From NCBI GenBank assembly GCA_017557505.1, contig JAFYYP010000026.1, forward strand, positions 1 to 64,000: a stretch of 64,000 bases of DNA, written 5' to 3'. Both the position numbers and the translations under genes were made by a program. Below, piece by piece: positions 26,502 through 34,698 of this stretch; position 1 is the first letter of the stretch, and every line of letters starts with the position of its first letter. Below the pieces are notes generated by a model. It saw only the letters and a list, made by a program, of their open reading frames with translations. It was not told where the DNA came from and made no database searches. The DNA is from Bacillota bacterium (GTDB taxonomy: Bacteria; Bacillota; Clostridia; Peptostreptococcales; Anaerovoracaceae).

Positions 26502-27847
26502 TGAAACAGATCAAGATATTGTTATGGTTTGACGTGGAAGACTACGTGACCCCCGAATCCGACGAGGCGTTCCTTAAGCTTCTGCAGATGCTGGACGAGG
26601 TCGGCGTGCGCGCGACGATCAAGTTCTGCACGGAGAAGGTGGAGCGCTTAAAGAGGCTGGGCCGCGACGACATCTTCCGCTATCTGCCCAGCCATGAACT
26701 CGCATTCCATACGACGTATCACAGCGTGCATCCTCTGCCTTCCGAATATCTGGATCCCATGGGGTTCAAGGACGGCACGGAGGAATTCTGCCGCAGAGAA
26801 AAGCCCGGCTACGACAGGCTGAGCGAACTGACCGGCCAGCACCCGGTCAGCTACGGCCATCCCGGCAGGGCGTGGGCGCCGCAGGCGTTCGCCGCGTCGC
26901 GGGCCATGGGCATCCCGACGTATCTGGACGCGCACCCCATCCTGAACGTGGACGGCAGGCCGTTCTGGTACGACGGCGTGTTCACACTGAGCGGGCTTTC
27001 GAACATCCTCTGCTCGGACCATGACCCGGACCAGCGTACCAAGATGAGGGCTGCGTTCGAGAACCTCGACATGCGCGGCGAAGACGTCGTCTTTTTCAGC
27101 GTATACGACCATCCGACGGACTTCTGCACCACGATCTTCTGGGACAGAGTGAATTTCGCGGACGGTAAGAATCCGGACAGCTACGTGCCGGCGCCGCTGC
27201 GCGCGCCCGGTGAGACGGAAAACAACATCGCTGCGCTGAAGGAATTTATCGAAATGACCCTGCAGCATGAGAACGTGGAATACATCACCGCGACGCAGGC
27301 CATGGCGTACGAGAAGGTCGATACGCGGCCGGTCTTTGCGCAGGATCTGAAAGAATATGCCGCAGGGTTCGACGGAGAGATCACGTTCGCGAAGATCGCG
27401 GACCGCATGTTCGCCCCGTCGGAGATCTTCTCCTATCTGGCAAGACTGCTGAGCGGCCGCGCATTGCAGAGCGAACTGCTGTACGGGCCGGAAGCGGATG
27501 TGCCTTCCGAGGTCCACGACGAGCTGTTCGATGCGAAGGAACTGGCGGAAGCCGCTTTTTCGCAGTACGATTCGGTCCGTGGATTCCGTCAGCTGAAGAC
27601 GCTGTACAAAGTGGGTCACAGCAAGCTGAATCCGCTCGACCTGTTCTGCATGATGGCGGAGGCCGTTGCGGGCGGAAAAAGCCAGGTATCATACAGAAAA
27701 GGCCGCCTGGCCGCTGCGGATTACGTGGATGAAAACTACCAGTTCGCGGGCAGCGACTGGAACGTCTGGGATCCGAACCTGAAAGGCGAGGGCATCATCA
27801 GGCACACGAAACTGCAGTGCTGGACATTGAAGCCGGTGATCGTTTAG
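26498..27847 (+). CDS. Polysaccharide deacetylase-like (CE4/NodB-fold) protein
   Basis: The 449-residue protein begins ILLWFDVEDYVTPE, the Asp-bearing strand of a NodB-like barrel, with LPSHELAFHTTYH (His ligands) near residue 65-77 and a GHPGRAW loop. The first ~280 residues fit a deacetylase-like fold. The remaining ~170 residues (from about FAKIADRMFAPSEIF) are a helical domain I do not recognise. There is no signal peptide, so it probably acts on a cytoplasmic substrate. Its ATG overlaps the lipoprotein stop (ATGATG), suggesting a two-gene operon. Confidence 0.7.
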   Translation: MMKQIKILLWFDVEDYVTPESDEAFLKLLQMLDEVGVRATIKFCTEKVERLKRLGRDDIFRYLPSHELAFHTTYHSVHPLPSEYLDPMGFKDGTEEFCRREKPGYDRLSELTGQHPVSYGHPGRAWAPQAFAASRAMGIPTYLDAHPILNVDGRPFWYDGVFTLSGLSNILCSDHDPDQRTKMRAAFENLDMRGEDVVFFSVYDHPTDFCTTIFWDRVNFADGKNPDSYVPAPLRAPGETENNIAALKEFIEMTLQHENVEYITATQAMAYEKVDTRPVFAQDLKEYAAGFDGEITFAKIADRMFAPSEIFSYLARLLSGRALQSELLYGPEADVPSEVHDELFDAKELAEAAFSQYDSVRGFRQLKTLYKVGHSKLNPLDLFCMMAEAVAGGKSQVSYRKGRLAAADYVDENYQFAGSDWNVWDPNLKGEGIIRHTKLQCWTLKPVIV

Positions 27848-27863
27848 CGAATCAAGCGCATAC

Positions 27864-27893
27864 AAAAAGAGGGCCCCGCAGGGCTCTCTTTTA
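27864..27893. terminator. Bidirectional terminator
   Basis: An AAAGAGGGCCC/GGGCTCTCTTT-type stem with a CGCA loop, T-rich on both strands, lies between the converging deacetylase-like gene and higA. Confidence 0.85.
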
Positions 27894-28187
27894 TTTTGCA
27901 GATACTGCCGGGATCTGTTCGAGCTCTTCGGCCAGTTCTATCCTTGCGTTCCGCAGATCGATATCGTTCTGGACGTTCAGGAAATAGGCTTCTGAAACAC
28001 CGAAGTACTTTGCCAGTCGGATGGATGTATCCGCGGTGATCTTCCTGCGGTCATGCAGAATATCCTGAATACGCGACACCGGAACGCGGATATCCATCGC
28101 CAGTCGGTAAGCTGAGATGCCGAGCGGCTTCATAAATTCCTCCGACAGGATCTCTCCGGCGGTCGGGGTTGGTATGCGTTCAGCCAT
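27891..28187 (-). CDS. higA: HigA family antitoxin (XRE-type)
   Basis: The 98-residue protein matches HigA antitoxins: TPGEIL-like start (IPTPTAGEILSEEFMKPLG), then an XRE helix-turn-helix (AYRLAMDIRVPVSRIQDIL; TADTSIRLAKYFGVS) and the YFLNVQNDIDLR end. It would bind and neutralise HigB and repress its own promoter. ATG at 28187 is chosen for GGGAGGGAA upstream. It is intact and lies 13 bases after the broken toxin gene. Confidence 0.9.
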   Translation of the reverse strand: MAERIPTPTAGEILSEEFMKPLGISAYRLAMDIRVPVSRIQDILHDRRKITADTSIRLAKYFGVSEAYFLNVQNDIDLRNARIELAEELEQIPAVSAK

Positions 28188-28200
28188 TTTCGTTCCCTCC

Positions 28201-28487
28201 CTAGTGATAATCACAGATCTCAACGTCGTAGTATCCGTCTTCTTTGCAACAGAAACAGATACGATATTTCAAGTTGATGCGAATACTATATTGCCCTGAT
28301 CGGTCACCCTGCAGTTTTTCGAGGTGATTTGCCGGCGGGATCTACAGATCGTTTAACGTTTCTGCGTTGTCGAGCATGATTAATTTTCGCAGTGCAACAG
28401 ATTGTATGCTTTTCGGCAGCTTTTTTGATGGAATCTGACGATATATTTTTGCGTTTCGTAATCCGAGAAGGTTTTAATTCTGCCCAT
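28201..28487 (-). pseudogene. higB: Broken HigB (RelE-family) toxin gene
   Basis: Joining two minus-strand frames gives a full HigB: GRIKTFSDYETQK from the first frame, then IYRQIPSKKLPKSIQ, LRKLIMLDNAETLNDL, a TAG stop, and IPPANHLEKLQGD, GQYSIRINLKYRICF, DVEICDYH. The frame changes at a run of five A (about 28444); six A would restore it. The in-frame TAG lies at about 28344-28346, where intact homologues have a sense codon. The start is also doubtful. Two independent lesions argue against a sequencing error and for an inactive toxin. Confidence 0.85.
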
Positions 28488-28488
28488 G

Positions 28489-28517
28489 ATTATACCTGTA
28501 TCGCATGTACATGTCAA
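28489..28517 (-). promoter_or_regulatory. Consensus sigma-70 promoter of the higBA locus, with palindromic spacer
   Basis: Minus strand TTGACA, exactly 17 nt, TATAAT. The spacer contains the palindrome CATGTACATG (28504-28513), a plausible HigA operator. The predicted transcript start (about 28482) falls just inside the annotated ATG. Confidence 0.75.
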
Positions 28518-28583
28518 GCGGTTATAATGGGAATATATGTAAATCACCTGACTATACTGCACGCAAAAGAAAATGTCAATAAT

Positions 28584-28613
28584 TTACAGCGTTGTTCGGC
28601 TGAGAAATAATAT
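28584..28613 (+). promoter_or_regulatory. Candidate promoter of the ECF sigma operon
   Basis: TTACAG, 18-nt spacer, TAATAT, about 50 bases before the sigma-factor start. Confidence 0.4.
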
Positions 28614-28661
28614 GATATCCTTCGTATACATAGTGACCGGCCGGAAAAGGAGCAAGGGAAC

Positions 28662-29165
28662 TTGACGGAAAGAGAATTCGAAAAAACGATCAATCAATAT
28701 ACGCGCCTGCTGTGGAAAGTGGCGGCGGAAGTGCTGAACGGCGTGGGCTGCGCGCAGGATGCGGAGGAAGTCGTCGCGGACGTCTTTATCGATCTGTGGC
28801 AGAGACCGGAAGCGTATGACCCCGCCAGGGGCAATCTGAAGAACTACCTGTGCGTCAAATGCCGCAGCAAGGCCATCGACCGCTTCCGCAGGCTCAGCAG
28901 CCATAGACTCGAGGAACTGAACGAAGAGACGGCGGCGGAACTGGCCGGGTCACCGGAGGCGGATCCGGATGCGCTCGCAGCAGTCCGCAGAGCCGTGGAC
29001 GCGCTGGATGAACCCACGCGGGAGGTCATGGTCCGGCGCTTCTTCTGGGGTCAGAAGCCGCGGGAGATCGCCAAAGCCATGGGCTGGAACACGAAAAAGG
29101 TGGAGAACGTCCTGTTCCGCACGAAGGGCAAACTGAGAGAGGCGTTAAAAGAGGTAAGGGAATGA
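28662..29165 (+). CDS. ECF-type RNA polymerase sigma factor
   Basis: The 167-residue protein has region 2 (residues about 10-75, with DAEEVVADVFIDLWQRPEAYDP) and region 4 (about 110-165: LDEPTREVMVRRFF; KPREIAKAMGWNTKKVENVLFR), separated by an acidic linker. There is no extended C-terminal domain. TTG at 28662 is the start, with AAGGAG upstream. Its stop overlaps the ATG of a membrane peptidase gene, so that protein is the likely partner. Confidence 0.9.
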   Translation: MTEREFEKTINQYTRLLWKVAAEVLNGVGCAQDAEEVVADVFIDLWQRPEAYDPARGNLKNYLCVKCRSKAIDRFRRLSSHRLEELNEETAAELAGSPEADPDALAAVRRAVDALDEPTREVMVRRFFWGQKPREIAKAMGWNTKKVENVLFRTKGKLREALKEVRE

Positions 29166-29815
29166 AATACAGCAATCCGAATGGGGAGAATATCAAGCGG
29201 AGGATCGCGGAGCAGACCGGGGTGCGCTTCGAGACGAATCATCCGGGCTTCGGGACGGCCCGCGTCGCGCTTGCAGTCGCGCTGATCCTGGTGCTCAGCA
29301 CGATAGGCGTCTTCGCGGAAAAGCAGTTCAGGATCAGTCAGGCAGTGCTGCAGGCGCTGAACGCGGCAGAAACGGAAGGGGCGCCGCTGCCGCCGGACGG
29401 ACAGCAGGAGGACGAGCCTCTCACGGTCAGCGGCTTCCGCATCAGTTATCCGTTCGAGGTCAATACGAATCCGTACTCGGTTGCGCCATATGCGCATTCC
29501 GGCATCGATATTGAAGCGCCAAAGGGTACCCCTGTGCTGGCTGCGGCAGATGGAACGGTACGCGTGAGCGAGTATAATCATGGAGGGGGCTACGGCTATT
29601 ACGTCATCATTGACCACGAGGATGGCTTCAGCACGCTGTATGCTCACTTAGAGATGCAGGACACACCGCTGGTCGGGCCCGGCCAGGAGGTCGAGGCGGG
29701 TGAGCAGATCGGTACGGTCGGTGTTACCGGCTATTCGACGGGTCCGCATCTGCACTTCGAACTCCGCAACAGCAACGACGAACCGGTCGATCCGGCAGAG
29801 TATTGGGAAGAGTGA
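29162..29815 (+). CDS. Membrane-anchored M23 (LytM) peptidase coupled to the ECF sigma factor
   Basis: The 217-residue protein has a ~35-residue cytoplasmic N-tail, one membrane helix (ARVALAVALILVLSTIGVF), a linker, and an M23 zinc peptidase domain from about residue 108: HSGIDIEAPKGTPV (His and Asp ligands), YAHLEM and HLHFEL, so the catalytic set looks complete. It would cut or bind peptidoglycan outside the membrane. The ATGA overlap with the sigma gene suggests co-regulation. No separate anti-sigma gene is present; its N-tail could serve, but it lacks an obvious zinc anti-sigma motif. Confidence 0.85.
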   Translation: MKYSNPNGENIKRRIAEQTGVRFETNHPGFGTARVALAVALILVLSTIGVFAEKQFRISQAVLQALNAAETEGAPLPPDGQQEDEPLTVSGFRISYPFEVNTNPYSVAPYAHSGIDIEAPKGTPVLAAADGTVRVSEYNHGGGYGYYVIIDHEDGFSTLYAHLEMQDTPLVGPGQEVEAGEQIGTVGVTGYSTGPHLHFELRNSNDEPVDPAEYWEE

Positions 29816-29837
29816 TCGCTTCGCAAACAAAAGCACG

Positions 29838-29869
29838 TAAAAAGAGAGCCCCGCATGAGGCTCTCTTTT
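29838..29869. terminator. Bidirectional terminator
   Basis: AAAGAGAGCC / GGCTCTCTTT, a 10-bp perfect stem with an 8-nt loop, A/T-rich on both sides, between converging genes. Confidence 0.88.
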
Positions 29870-29876
29870 GCATTGT

Positions 29877-30536
29877 TTAGAATGCCTTTGCCCAGTCGTC
29901 CTTGAACTGCTGGATGCCCTTGTCCGTGAGCGGATGTTTGAACATCTTCTTGAGGACGGCGAAGGGGATCGTCGCGATGTCGGACCCCGCTTTTGCGCAT
30001 TCCGTGACGTCTTTCGGCGTACGGATGCTGGCTGCGATGATCTCCGTCTCGATGCCGTAGATCTCGAAGATCTCTGCGATCTCCGCCACGAGGCCGGCGC
30101 CGTCGTTCGCGATGTCGTCCATGCGTCCGACGAAGGGGCTGACGAAGGATGCGCCCGCCCTTGCCGCGAGCAGCGCCTGGTTGGGCGAGAAGATCAGGGT
30201 CACGTTCGTCTTGATCCCTTCCTTGGACAGGATGCTGACCGCCTTGATGCCTTCTTCGGTCATCGGGACCTTGATCGTGATGACGTCGTGGATCTTCACG
30301 AGCTCATGTGCCTCTTTGATCATGGCCTCAGCGTCGTCGGAAAGCACTTCCGCGCTGATCGAAACGATATTGCTCGGGGAGGCGTCGGCGATCTCGGTGA
30401 TCTCCTTGACGACTGCCTTGAAGTCTTTGCCTTCTTTCGCGATGAGGCTCGGGTTCGTCGTGACGCCGGAGAGCACGCCCCAGGATGCGGCTTCGCGGAT
30501 CTCGTCTGTGTTTGCTGTGTCGATAAATATTTTCAT
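29877..30536 (-). CDS. fsa: Transaldolase-like / fructose-6-phosphate aldolase (TalC/FSA type)
   Basis: The 219-residue protein is the short transaldolase type: [29 protein letters not shown], the Schiff-base lysine in [11 protein letters not shown] (K about residue 89), [16 protein letters not shown] and GRMDDI. It moves dihydroxyacetone units (transaldolase) or cleaves fructose-6-phosphate; sequence alone does not separate the two. AAGGAGAC precedes the ATG. Monocistronic, with an extended -10 promoter. Confidence 0.93.
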   Translation of the reverse strand: MKIFIDTANTDEIREAASWGVLSGVTTNPSLIAKEGKDFKAVVKEITEIADASPSNIVSISAEVLSDDAEAMIKEAHELVKIHDVITIKVPMTEEGIKAVSILSKEGIKTNVTLIFSPNQALLAARAGASFVSPFVGRMDDIANDGAGLVAEIAEIFEIYGIETEIIAASIRTPKDVTECAKAGSDIATIPFAVLKKMFKHPLTDKGIQQFKDDWAKAF

Positions 30537-30569
30537 GACAAGTCTCCTTTAATAGTTTCTTCTTCTGTT

Positions 30570-30578
30570 ATTATATCA
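30570..30578 (-). promoter_or_regulatory. Extended -10 promoter of the transaldolase gene
   Basis: Minus strand TG-A-TATAAT, about 35 bases before the start codon; no good -35 is seen, as expected for an extended -10. Confidence 0.5.
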
Positions 30579-30621
30579 AAAGACCGGCCAGCGTATAGGC
30601 AGATTATTGGGAATAATGTGA

Positions 30622-30644
30622 GACAGGAGAACCGTCCCCCTGTC
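30622..30644 (+). repeat. Dispersed 23-bp intergenic repeat, copy 2
   Basis: GACAGG and CCTGTC flank AGAACCGTCCC, giving a 6-bp stem. Same element as 17222-17244 and 42907-42929. Confidence 0.8.
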
Positions 30645-30758
30645 TTACGCGGATTATCGGAAATGGCGATCAGTCCATCGCTTTTATTGCATAATCCTAT
30701 ACCCAAGCGGGAGCAGTCTGCGATATAGTGGTATCACAGACCGTTTCAGGAGGAGACC

Positions 30759-31919
30759 ATGATCTATCTTGACAATGCCGCTACGACGATGAAAAAGCCG
30801 CCCCAGGTGGGCGAGGCCATCCTGGAAGCGCTGCAGCACATGGGCAACAGTTCCCGCGGGACCCATGCAGGCGCGCTCGACGCTGCGCGCAGCATCTTTG
30901 CGACGCGGGAAAAACTTGCTGCCTTTTTCAACTGCCCCGGGGCTGACCACGTCATCTTTACTTCGAATATAACCGAGTCCTTGAACATCGCGATCCGCGG
31001 GCTGGTGGACCCCGGCGACCACGTGATCACGACCGACCTTGAGCACAACTCCGTGCTGCGGCCGCTGTACAGTTTAGAAGCTGAGCAGGGCGTGCAGCTG
31101 AGCTTCGCGGGCGTGGACGAAAAGGGCAGGCTAGATTACGATGCGATGGAAGGCTTGTTCCGGGATAATACCAAAGCCGTCGTCTGCACGAACGCATCAA
31201 ACCTGACGGGCACCGTCGTGGACGTGAAAAGGGTCGCGGACATGGCTCACGCGCACGGCGCGCTTCTGATCGTCGACGCAGCCCAGACCGCAGGCACGCG
31301 CAGGGTGGACATGGCTGAACTCGGTGCCGACGTATTATGCTTTACGGGCCACAAAGGCCTTCTGGGGCCGCAGGGCACCGGAGGGCTGTGCATCCGCGAA
31401 GGAGTGGAGATCAGGCCGCTCAAGGCCGGCGGCACGGGCGTGCAGACATATAACAGGCAGCAGCCCTCCGAATATCCGACGCGGCTGGAAGCGGGCACAC
31501 TCAACGGCCACGGCATCGCGGGCCTGTCCGCCGCTCTCGACTATATCAACGAAGTCGGCGTGGACGCTGTCGAAGCCAGGGAAGCCGCTCTGACGGTGCG
31601 TTTCTATGAAGGCGTCAAGGATATCCCCGGCGTTACCATCTTAGGCGATGTTTCGGACTGCATCAAAAACGGCAGGCTCGTCAAGCCCCACGCCGGGATC
31701 GTCGCGCTCAACATCCGCGATATCGATTCGGGCGAAGTGGCTGACATTCTCTCGACCGGCTACGGCATCGCCACCCGTCCCGGCGCGCACTGTGCGCCCA
31801 GGCTGCACGAGGCGCTGGGGACAAAGGAACAGGGTGCTGTCCGCTTCAGTTTTTCGTGGTTCACGGCAGAAGAAGAGATCGACGCGGCCGTCGAAGCGCT
31901 CAGAGAGCTGGCCGGATAA
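30759..31919 (+). CDS. Class V aminotransferase (cysteine desulfurase / selenocysteine lyase family)
   Basis: The 386-residue PLP enzyme begins MIYLDNAATTMKKPP and has EHNSVLRPL, VDAAQTAGTRRVDM, the PLP lysine in FTGHKGLLGPQG (K about residue 200) and the active-site cysteine in RPGAHCAPRLHE (C about 347). This is the pattern of CsdA-like desulfurases that release sulfur (or selenium) from cysteine. No iscU, tusA or other sulfur acceptor lies beside it, so its role is open. CAGGAGGAG lies upstream. Confidence 0.9.
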   Translation: MIYLDNAATTMKKPPQVGEAILEALQHMGNSSRGTHAGALDAARSIFATREKLAAFFNCPGADHVIFTSNITESLNIAIRGLVDPGDHVITTDLEHNSVLRPLYSLEAEQGVQLSFAGVDEKGRLDYDAMEGLFRDNTKAVVCTNASNLTGTVVDVKRVADMAHAHGALLIVDAAQTAGTRRVDMAELGADVLCFTGHKGLLGPQGTGGLCIREGVEIRPLKAGGTGVQTYNRQQPSEYPTRLEAGTLNGHGIAGLSAALDYINEVGVDAVEAREAALTVRFYEGVKDIPGVTILGDVSDCIKNGRLVKPHAGIVALNIRDIDSGEVADILSTGYGIATRPGAHCAPRLHEALGTKEQGAVRFSFSWFTAEEEIDAAVEALRELAG

Positions 31920-31935
31920 AAAACACCGTCTTTTC

Positions 31936-31978
31936 ACGGGTCTGCAAACGCGTTTTGCAGACCCGTTTCCTCTTTTTT
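31936..31978 (+). terminator. Intrinsic terminator after the aminotransferase
   Basis: A stem of about 13 bp (ACGGGTCTGCAAA / TTTGCAGACCCGT, short loop) followed by a T-rich run. Confidence 0.9.
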
Positions 31979-32036
31979 GCCAAAAACCGCCAATTCCATA
32001 TATTTAGTGCTTTTTAAGAAAATATTAAAACTTCAA

Positions 32037-32075
32037 CCACAATATATTGACATCGGCTTCATTTAGGAGTACGCT
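32037..32075 (+). promoter_or_regulatory. nrdD promoter with NrdR-box-like operator
   Basis: CCACAATATATTGACA (32037-32052) closely matches the core of the NrdR box (ACACAATATATTGTGT-like), and overlaps a TTGACA -35 with a 17-nt spacer to TACGCT. Repression of nrd genes by NrdR is known in many bacteria. Confidence 0.55.
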
Positions 32076-32081
32076 ATATTA

Positions 32082-32107
32082 GCAACGGGGCAATACCCGT
32101 TTTTTCG
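32082..32107 (+). promoter_or_regulatory. Terminator-like hairpin in the nrdD leader
   Basis: AACGGG/CCCGTT followed by a run of T sits about 45 bases before the nrdD start. CAACGG in its left arm can also pair with CCGTTG near 32117, an alternative fold that would break the hairpin. Confidence 0.45.
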
Positions 32108-32154
32108 GTTTAGCAACCGTTGGATGTATTACATATAAATTGAGGTGAAAACAA

Positions 32155-34671
32155 ATGTATCATGTCGTCAAAAGAGACGGAAAGATCGCTGAGTTCAACA
32201 TCAGGAAGATCAGCGATGCGATCACGAAAGCGTTCGAAGCGCAGCACAAGCAGTACCATCCCAGCACCATCGACATGCTCGCTCTGCGGGTCACGTCCGA
32301 GTTCGAACCGCTGATCGAAAACGATCAGATCCAGGTCGAACAGATCCAGGACTGCGTCGAAAAAGTCCTGTCCGAAGCCGGCTATGCCGACGTCGCCAAG
32401 GCCTACATCCTGTACAGAAAACAGAGAGAAAAGGTCCGCAACGTCAATTCCGCGCTGCTGAGCTACAAGGACATCGTCGACAACTACCTGAAGATCAACG
32501 ACTGGCGCGTCAAGGAGAATTCTACTGTTACGTATTCCGTCGGCGGCCTGATCCTTTCCAACTCCGGCGCCATCACGGCGAACTACTGGCTGTCCGAAGT
32601 GTATGACCAGGAGATCGCGGAAGCTCACCGCTCTGCAGCGATCCACATCCACGACCTGTCCATGCTCACAGGCTACTGCGCCGGATGGTCCCTTAAGCAA
32701 CTCATCCAGGAAGGTCTGGGCGGCATCCCGGGGAAGATCACCTCGTCCCCGGCTGCCCACCTTTCCACGCTGTGCAACCAGATGGTAAACTTCCTGGGCA
32801 TCATGCAGAACGAATGGGCCGGCGCGCAGGCGTTCAGCTCGTTCGACACCTATCTGGCGCCGTTCGTCAGAGTCGACAACCTGACCCAGAAGGAAGTCAA
32901 GCAGTGCATCCAGTCCTTCATCTACGGCGTCAACACGCCGTCCCGCTGGGGCACGCAGGCACCGTTCACGAACGTCACGATCGACTGGACCGTGCCCAAC
33001 GACCTGAAGAATCTCCCCGCCATCGTCGGAGGCAAGGAGATGGACTTCACCTACGGCGACTGCCAGAAGGAAATGGATATGGTCAACAAGGCCTTCATCG
33101 AGATCATGATCGAAGGCGACGCCAACGGTCGGGGCTTCCAGTACCCCATCCCGACCTACTCCATCACCCGCGACTTCGATTGGGCAGAATCCGAGAACAA
33201 CAAGCTGCTGTTCGAGATGACCGCAAAGTACGGCACCCCGTATTTCTCCAACTACATCAACTCCGACATGGAGCCGTCCGACGTGCGCTCCATGTGCTGC
33301 AGACTGCGTCTGGACCTCAGAGAACTGCGTAAAAAGTCCGGCGGCTTCTTCGGATCCGGCGAATCCACCGGTTCCGTGGGCGTGGTCACGATCAACCTGC
33401 CGCGCATCGCGTATCTGGCAGAAAACGAAGCGGACTTCTATGACCGCCTCGACAGACTGATGGATCTGTCCGCAAGATCCCTCAAGACCAAGCGCACCGT
33501 CATCAGCCGCCTGCTGGAGAACGGCCTGTATCCGTACACGAAGCGCTACCTGGGCACGTTCGACAACCACTTCTCTACGATCGGCCTCATCGGCATGAAC
33601 GAAGTCGGCCTGAACGCCAAGTGGCTGCGTGCCGACATGACCGACCCGAAGACCCAGAAGTTCGCGGTCGAGGTCCTCAACCACATGAGAGAGCGCCTGT
33701 CCGACTATCAGGAGCAGTACGGCGACCTGTACAACCTGGAAGCGACGCCGGCAGAGTCCACGACCTACCGCTTCGCCAAGCACGACAAGGAGCAGTACCC
33801 CGACATCATCACGGCAAACGAGAACGGAACCCCGTACTATACGAATTCCTCTCACCTGCCCGTGGGTTACACCGAGGACATCTTCTCCGCGCTCGACATC
33901 CAGGACGACCTGCAGACGCTGTACACGTCCGGAACCGTATTCCACGCGTTCCTGGGCGAAAAGCTGCCCGACTGGAAGGCCGCAGCGAACCTCGTGCGCA
34001 AGATCGCCGAGAACTACAAGCTGCCGTACTACACGATGAGCCCGACGTATTCGGTCTGCAAGGATCACGGCTATCTGGCCGGCGAGCACTTCACCTGCCC
34101 GATCTGCAACCAGAAGACCGAGGTCTACAGCCGCATCACCGGCTACTACCGTCCGGTCCAGAACTGGAACGACGGCAAGACGCAGGAGTTCAAGGACAGA
34201 AAGACCTACAACATCGGCAGGTCCCATCTGACCCATACCGGCCCGCTCGCAAGGCCCGTCTATATGGACGCGCAGCGCGTGATGCCGGTGGAAGAACCCG
34301 CTGAGCCGGCACTCGAACCCGTACTCGAACCGGTCGCAGAACCGGCCGTCGAAGCCGCTGCTCCGGTGATCCCGGAGGCGCCCGCGGCGGAAGCTCCCGC
34401 AGCAGCCGAAGTCTCCCCGGAACTGCTCGAGAACATCCTGTTCACGACGCCGACCTGCCCGAACTGCAAGATGGCGGCGACTCTGCTCGAAAAGGCGGGC
34501 GTCCCGTACACCAAGCTGTACGCGGAGAAGAATCCGGAACTGGTCGAGAAATACGGCATCAAGCAGGCTCCGACCCTCGTGATCGGCGCTGACACCGAGA
34601 ACTTCCAGAAGTTCCGCGGCGTTTCCGACATCCGCGGCTATCTGGGAGAGCTGGTCAGAAAGAACGCATAG
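32155..34671 (+). CDS. nrdD: Anaerobic ribonucleoside-triphosphate reductase fused to a glutaredoxin-like domain
   Basis: The 838-residue protein has an N-terminal ATP-cone (residues 1-90, MYHVVKRDGKIAEFN), the class III catalytic barrel, a Zn-type Cys/His set (SVCKDHGYL; FTCPIC) and the glycyl-radical segment SRITGYYRPVQNW with G663. After residue 700 comes a Pro/Ala/Glu-rich linker of about 50 residues and a glutaredoxin/thioredoxin-like domain with C768-PN-C771. It makes deoxyribonucleotides without oxygen. The redox tail and the adjacent thioredoxin reductase suggest this type takes electrons from a thiol relay. Confidence 0.95.
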   Translation: MYHVVKRDGKIAEFNIRKISDAITKAFEAQHKQYHPSTIDMLALRVTSEFEPLIENDQIQVEQIQDCVEKVLSEAGYADVAKAYILYRKQREKVRNVNSALLSYKDIVDNYLKINDWRVKENSTVTYSVGGLILSNSGAITANYWLSEVYDQEIAEAHRSAAIHIHDLSMLTGYCAGWSLKQLIQEGLGGIPGKITSSPAAHLSTLCNQMVNFLGIMQNEWAGAQAFSSFDTYLAPFVRVDNLTQKEVKQCIQSFIYGVNTPSRWGTQAPFTNVTIDWTVPNDLKNLPAIVGGKEMDFTYGDCQKEMDMVNKAFIEIMIEGDANGRGFQYPIPTYSITRDFDWAESENNKLLFEMTAKYGTPYFSNYINSDMEPSDVRSMCCRLRLDLRELRKKSGGFFGSGESTGSVGVVTINLPRIAYLAENEADFYDRLDRLMDLSARSLKTKRTVISRLLENGLYPYTKRYLGTFDNHFSTIGLIGMNEVGLNAKWLRADMTDPKTQKFAVEVLNHMRERLSDYQEQYGDLYNLEATPAESTTYRFAKHDKEQYPDIITANENGTPYYTNSSHLPVGYTEDIFSALDIQDDLQTLYTSGTVFHAFLGEKLPDWKAAANLVRKIAENYKLPYYTMSPTYSVCKDHGYLAGEHFTCPICNQKTEVYSRITGYYRPVQNWNDGKTQEFKDRKTYNIGRSHLTHTGPLARPVYMDAQRVMPVEEPAEPALEPVLEPVAEPAVEAAAPVIPEAPAAEAPAAAEVSPELLENILFTTPTCPNCKMAATLLEKAGVPYTKLYAEKNPELVEKYGIKQAPTLVIGADTENFQKFRGVSDIRGYLGELVRKNA

Positions 34672-34698
34672 CAGGCTTTTCAATCGAAGGAGTAGCAT

